Below, one piece after another: positions 60,634 through 64,000 of a DNA stretch of 64,000 bases; the stretch's first letter is position 1; each line of letters begins with the position of its first letter. Position numbers and translations under genes: made by a program. Source of the DNA: Pyrococcus horikoshii OT3 (lineage in GTDB: Archaea; Methanobacteriota_B; Thermococci; Thermococcales; Thermococcaceae). The stretch spans positions 792,662-856,661 of the forward strand of contig NC_000961.1 in assembly GCF_000011105.1 (NCBI RefSeq), written 5' to 3'. The notes under the pieces are model-generated. The model saw nothing but the letters and a program-made list of their open reading frames with translations. It was not told the origin of the DNA and ran no database searches.

Positions 60634-60925
60634 ACATATCCACCTTGACCTTGGGTTTTACCCCTCCCTTATAAGCTCCCCTGGCTATGGCATGACTTAT
60701 CATAGGATTTATCATCGCTATGAAGATAAGTAGAATTACGAGCTTAGTCCTAATGGCCCAAGAGTTAACGATCATGCTTAACCCGAGGATTATCCCCATT
60801 ATTCCTCCCGTGTCACATTTAGTTGCAGCGTGAAGTCTAGTGTAAACGTCTGGGAACCTTACAACCCCTAGTGCTCCAAAGAACATTATCAAGTATCCAA
60901 ATAATAGGGGGAGTAACTCAAGCAC
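60614..60925 (-). CDS. mnhG: Mrp antiporter subunit G
   Basis: This 103-residue, three-helix MnhG protein has the hallmark FFGALGVVRFPDVYTRLHAATK and a following GGIMGIIL. It overlaps MnhF by eight bases and the fused subunit by 20. Confidence 0.92.
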   Translation of the reverse strand: MLELLPLLFGYLIMFFGALGVVRFPDVYTRLHAATKCDTGGIMGIILGLSMIVNSWAIRTKLVILLIFIAMINPMISHAIARGAYKGGVKPKVKVDMYAWDNP

Positions 60926-61187
60926 TTTTCATCCTCTCCATATGCTTAGCAAGCATTAATCCTCCAACGGAATTTACCATGAGAAGAACTATGGCCATGT
61001 CTATGAGGAAGTATTCTTCCCATAGTACACCTAGGATGGCGAGGATTCCAACAACCTTTGTGGTTATCGTGTTAAGGCCCACTATCCTATCCGGTAGCGT
61101 TGGCCCAGTTATTACCCTGTACATAGCCATTAAAGCAGTCCCCAGGAGTACCCAAACTCCCGCTACCAAAACATTTTCTTGAGCCAT
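60918..61187 (-). CDS. mnhF: Mrp antiporter subunit F
   Basis: This 89-residue, three-helix protein has the MnhF motif RVITGPTLPDRIVGLNTI. It overlaps MnhE by 25 bases and MnhG by eight. Confidence 0.93.
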   Translation of the reverse strand: MAQENVLVAGVWVLLGTALMAMYRVITGPTLPDRIVGLNTITTKVVGILAILGVLWEEYFLIDMAIVLLMVNSVGGLMLAKHMERMKSA

Positions 61188-61768
61188 TCTTCAATATCCC
61201 CCTTTATGATCTCTCCAGCTTTCTCCACATTCAAAGTCTCCACATCTATCCAATGCACATACAGATAAGTCCCATCAAGTTTCTTCACGACATCCAAGGT
61301 TAAGGTTCCTGGAGTTAGAGTTATTGAATTAGCCAATATAGTTATTCCAGTATCGGAGTGTAAATCAGTTCTTATTTTGACGATCCCGGGATTTATATCC
61401 ATAAGTAAGGCATGCTTAGCGACCTTCAAGTTACTTTCCAAGAGCCTAAAGCCCATTATAATGAGGTACTGGGGTAGGTATATGAAGGCGAAGTAAAGTA
61501 TCTTCCACGCTAGATGCTTTGAATGCCTTATGTCCTCGGTAAGAAAATCCCTCAGATAATAAGATATTATCGCGGTGGTTGGGAACCCTAGAATTAGGCC
61601 TCTGTATGAAAGATCTCCAGTTATACCAAGCCAGAATACCAGAAGGATTAACCAGGTTATTGCGAATCTCTCCCAAGGGGACAGTTTCTGCTTCTCATAG
61701 ATTTCATATCTGTACCTCTCCTTGACCTCCTCAACCCTCTTTCTTAGGTACAGGTGGATTCTAGTCAT
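61163..61768 (-). CDS. mnhE: Mrp antiporter subunit E
   Basis: This 201-residue MnhE has two or three N-terminal helices and a cytoplasmic domain containing the ILANSITLTPGTLTLDV signature. It is the first gene of the Mrp operon. Its start follows the Sir2 stop by no gap, so Sir2 may be on the same transcript. Confidence 0.93.
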   Translation of the reverse strand: MTRIHLYLRKRVEEVKERYRYEIYEKQKLSPWERFAITWLILLVFWLGITGDLSYRGLILGFPTTAIISYYLRDFLTEDIRHSKHLAWKILYFAFIYLPQYLIIMGFRLLESNLKVAKHALLMDINPGIVKIRTDLHSDTGITILANSITLTPGTLTLDVVKKLDGTYLYVHWIDVETLNVEKAGEIIKGDIEEWLKKMFW

Positions 61769-62520
61769 TAGAGGATCCTCCTAACCTCTTGGACTAATTT
61801 TGGCAGTATCTCTCCAGCTTTTCCCCTTAGGAAAAAGTCAGCTATGGGTGTTATTCCTGACTTCTGAACGTTAATCTCTATGACGACACCCCCAGAGTCT
61901 TTAACTATATACGGAATGTAAGCCGCGGGATAAACTAGTCCACTAGTCCCAACAACTATCACGACATCCGCTTCCTTGGCTAGCTTAAAAGCTTCATTGA
62001 GCTCTTTACTTGGTAAAGGTTCCCCGAACCACACCACATCTGGCCTTAGAAGCGAACCACACTTTGGGCACTTTGGAAGATCCTCGCTTAAAATCTCATC
62101 TATCCTTCCACTTTCCTTTAAATGCTCTCTAAACTCACAGCTTGTGCACCTAACCCGAAATATGTTCCCATGTAATTCAATCAAATTCTTAGTCCCTGCT
62201 TCCCTGTGTAAATCATCAACATTTTGGGTGATTACTGCCTTTAAGATCCCCATTTTTTCCAGTTCAACTAGGGCATAGTGAGCAGGGTTTGGCTTAGCCT
62301 TCAGGATTTTCTTGATCCTCCACTTATAGAAGTCCCAAACTAGCTTTGGATTTCTCTCAAAAGCCTCTGGAGTCGCCAACTCTTCCGGCCTATACTTCTT
62401 CCATAGCCCATCTTTACCCCTGAATGTTGGAATCCCGCTCTCGGCACTTATACCTGCCCCAGTAAATGCTATGACATTTTTCGATGAAGCTAAAACCCTC
62501 GCTACCTCGGCCATCATCAA
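61768..62520 (-). CDS. cobB: Sir2-type NAD-dependent deacylase
   Basis: This 250-residue sirtuin has the NAD motif [15 protein letters not shown], the catalytic QNVDDLH with ELHGN, and zinc cysteines in RCTSC and KCPKC. A Y-x-x-R (FYKWR) matches the SIRT5/CobB position (Y92 and R95 in E. coli CobB) that favours negatively charged acyl groups. So it may remove succinyl as well as acetyl groups from proteins such as the Alba chromatin protein. It lies directly before the Mrp operon. Confidence 0.93.
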
Positions 62521-62558
62521 ACTTTATTTAGACGAACGTCTTAAAAACTGTTCCTTCA

Positions 62559-62576
62559 GGGTATGTTTTTATACCC
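62559..62576. promoter_or_regulatory. Dyad in the divergent promoter between Sir2 and ASCH genes
   Basis: GGGTAT, a six-base spacer of GTTTTT and ATACCC form a short inverted repeat in the 74 bases between the divergent cobB and ASCH genes. It lies about 20-35 bases ahead of the ASCH start, within that gene's TATA-rich region. It could be an operator but is too short to be sure. Confidence 0.35.
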
Positions 62577-62594
62577 TTAACTCAACAATAAACC

Positions 62595-63122
62595 ATGCAA
62601 CATGTCATCGCGCTTCACCAAGTTTATGGTGAACTAATATTTAGAGGGTTAAAATGGCATGAAATTAGGAGGAGTAGGGTGTTTGAAGAGGGAGACATCG
62701 TTTTTCTTTACATAGCTAGAGGGGATCTGTACACTTTAAAGAAGACCCTTAGGAAGCTTGGGTTAACTGAAGAGCAGACAATAACAAAGAGAGGAACGAT
62801 AGCTGGAGGGTTTGAAGTTGGAGAAGTCATTAAGGCCGACTTTGAAACCCTGTGGGAGTTGACGAAGGATAGTAGTGGATTAAGCTTTGTGCATGGCGAG
62901 GAAGAAGGAAAGAGATGGCTTAAGAGGTACATAAACGATTACGGCTATGCCTTCGTCATAGAAAAGCCCTTCCTGTTTAAGGATCCCGTTACAAGGGAAG
63001 AACTCAAGGAAAAGTACGGAGTTCACGTTGAGGGAATAGTCCATCTATCCTTAAGAACCAGACGTCCCTGGGTTAGGGAACTTCTGGAGGATCTCATGAG
63101 CAGAGACTTTGAGTACATTTAA
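62595..63122 (+). CDS. ASCH-domain protein
   Basis: This 175-residue protein starts with the ASCH fold: MQHVIALHQVYGELIFRGLKWHEIRRSRVFEEGDIVFLYIA, of which L-H-x-x-Y, GLKWHEIR and GDIVFLY are the hallmark. The ASCH/PUA superfamily binds RNA; some members cut or bind modified nucleotides. A C-terminal basic segment HLSLRTRRPWVREL fits nucleic-acid binding. The gene is alone, between cobB (divergent) and the Mrp/NBP35 gene. Confidence 0.85.
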   Translation: MQHVIALHQVYGELIFRGLKWHEIRRSRVFEEGDIVFLYIARGDLYTLKKTLRKLGLTEEQTITKRGTIAGGFEVGEVIKADFETLWELTKDSSGLSFVHGEEEGKRWLKRYINDYGYAFVIEKPFLFKDPVTREELKEKYGVHVEGIVHLSLRTRRPWVRELLEDLMSRDFEYI

Positions 63123-63204
63123 TACACAAATTTGCTCCAAAAGCAACAAAATAGCACAAAGGTTTTTAAACTAGATTAGGTATTATCCATCGGGTGAAAA
63201 GCGA

Positions 63205-64000
63205 ATGACGATAAAAACGCCCACCGTAAAGGTACCTGGACTTGGCACTGATCCCTTAGAGCAAAGAATTAAGGAGAAGGAGAAGAAGTGGAAATATAAG
63301 ATAGCAGTCCTCAGCGGTAAGGGAGGAGTGGGAAAGAGCACCGTCGCGGTTAACCTCACAGCGGCCCTTGCAAAGATGGGATACTTTGTTGGAATATTGG
63401 ATGCCGATATTCATGGTCCAAATGTCGCTAAGATGCTCGGCGTAGACAAGGAGGAGGTCTATGCTGAGAAGTTTGATGACGGTCACTTCGAGATGATACC
63501 ACCAACAACGGATTTCATGGGACAGGTGACCCCAATAAAGGTCATGAGCATGGGAATGATGGTTCCCGAAGATCAGCCAGTAATCTGGAGGGGACCGCTA
63601 GTTACTAAGGCCATAAAACAACTCCTTGGAGACGTTAAGTGGGGCTCCTTAGACTTCATGATAATAGACTTTCCCCCAGGGACTGGAGATGAAATCCTCA
63701 CGGTTGTGCAATCTATTAAACTTGATGCAGCTATAATAGTCACGACCCCCCAGGAAGTAGCCCTACTTGACACAGGAAAAGCAGTGAACATGATGAAGAA
63801 AATGGAGGTTCCATACGTGGCCGTTGTTGAAAATATGAGCTATCTCATATGTCCCCACTGTGGAAATAAGATAGACATATTTGGAGAAGGAGGAGGGGAG
63901 AAGCTCGCTCAAAAGGAGGGAGTTGACTTCCTGGGTAAGATTCCAATAGATTTGAAGGCCAGGGAAGCGAGCGATTTAGGGATACCTATAGTTTTATACG
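63205..64000 (+). CDS. Mrp/NBP35-family Fe-S cluster carrier ATPase (truncated by window end)
   Basis: The frame opens at ATG 63205, seven bases after GGGTGA, and stays open to the window edge, giving about 265 residues so far. It has the deviant Walker A SGKGGVGKST near residue 38, DADIHGPN (switch I), FPPGTGDE and the metal-binding pair CPHC near residue 215 that holds the Fe-S cluster at the dimer interface. It carries Fe-S clusters to apoproteins, and many Fe-S enzymes (AOR, ferredoxins, radical SAM) are encoded in this window. Only the C-terminal few residues are missing. Confidence 0.95.
   Translation, partial: MTIKTPTVKVPGLGTDPLEQRIKEKEKKWKYKIAVLSGKGGVGKSTVAVNLTAALAKMGYFVGILDADIHGPNVAKMLGVDKEEVYAEKFDDGHFEMIPPTTDFMGQVTPIKVMSMGMMVPEDQPVIWRGPLVTKAIKQLLGDVKWGSLDFMIIDFPPGTGDEILTVVQSIKLDAAIIVTTPQEVALLDTGKAVNMMKKMEVPYVAVVENMSYLICPHCGNKIDIFGEGGGEKLAQKEGVDFLGKIPIDLKAREASDLGIPIVLY

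Overview
The window is a 64 kb piece of a hyperthermophilic euryarchaeal chromosome, almost certainly a Pyrococcus. The evidence is archaeal promoters (TATA boxes, GGTGA-type ribosome binding sites), tungsten aldehyde oxidoreductases, a type III RuBisCO, the mannosylglycerate operon, the HerA-Mre11-Rad50-NurA operon and an Mrp-type antiporter. From memory the order MpgS, NurA/Rad50/Mre11/HerA, MfnA, radical SAM, RuBisCO resembles Pyrococcus horikoshii; this is an inference and no database was searched. Coding density is high and genes often overlap by 1-4 bases. I see no transposase, rRNA or CRISPR array.

Layout. (1) 0-9 kb: an ACR3/BASS-like permease with a DGC-domain protein; then, on the minus strand, a polyferredoxin, two tandem AOR-family tungstoenzymes and an FAD oxidoreductase that look like one redox unit; then an MFS permease and a CDF metal exporter. 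(2) 9-11.6 kb: hypF. (3) 11.6-25 kb: an accessory defence-like region. It has a divergent pair (an unrecognised 300-aa protein and an AAA+ ATPase) and a tightly coupled minus-strand operon of DUF1156 DNA methyltransferase, DUF499 ATPase, an orphan 142-aa protein and an SNF2 helicase with a C-terminal DUF3883-like nuclease domain. A probable C/D-box guide RNA abuts the helicase stop codon, and a DUF365 protein diverges from the methyltransferase. (4) 25-31 kb: a UPF1/IGHMBP2-like helicase, an AbrB antitoxin with a wrecked PIN toxin, further decayed genes, and an ABC exporter with a PadR regulator and a perfect 22-bp operator. (5) 31-37 kb: a type I-A CRISPR effector cassette (csa5-cas7-cas5a-cas8a-cas3'-cas3''-csa3) with no adaptation genes, cas6 or array nearby. 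(6) 37-44 kb: a DUF4143 ATPase, then the mannosylglycerate operon (mpgS-mpgP-manC-manB), an Hfq/Sm-like small protein whose apparent start is out of frame, and tRNA-Gly(CCC). (7) 44-51 kb: the end-resection operon herA-mre11-rad50-nurA. (8) 51-58 kb: a Na+/H+ antiporter, a HAD phosphatase, a dolichol kinase-like protein, MfnA decarboxylase, a radical SAM enzyme, RuBisCO and an M23-fold protein. (9) 58-64 kb: a seven-gene Mrp antiporter operon, a Sir2 deacylase, an ASCH protein, and the start of an Mrp/NBP35 Fe-S ATPase cut by the window edge.

The strongest candidates for a little-described system are the methyltransferase/DUF499/142-aa/helicase-nuclease operon with its flanking genes and guide RNA, and the tandem AOR redox cluster. 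The methyltransferase contains a sharply AT-rich patch, the two AOR genes share a nearly identical stretch of about 80 bp, and the Hfq-like gene carries a 7-G tract that puts its RBS-ATG out of frame. Coordinates are good to a few bases; I moved several starts to better-supported codons, as explained in the entries.
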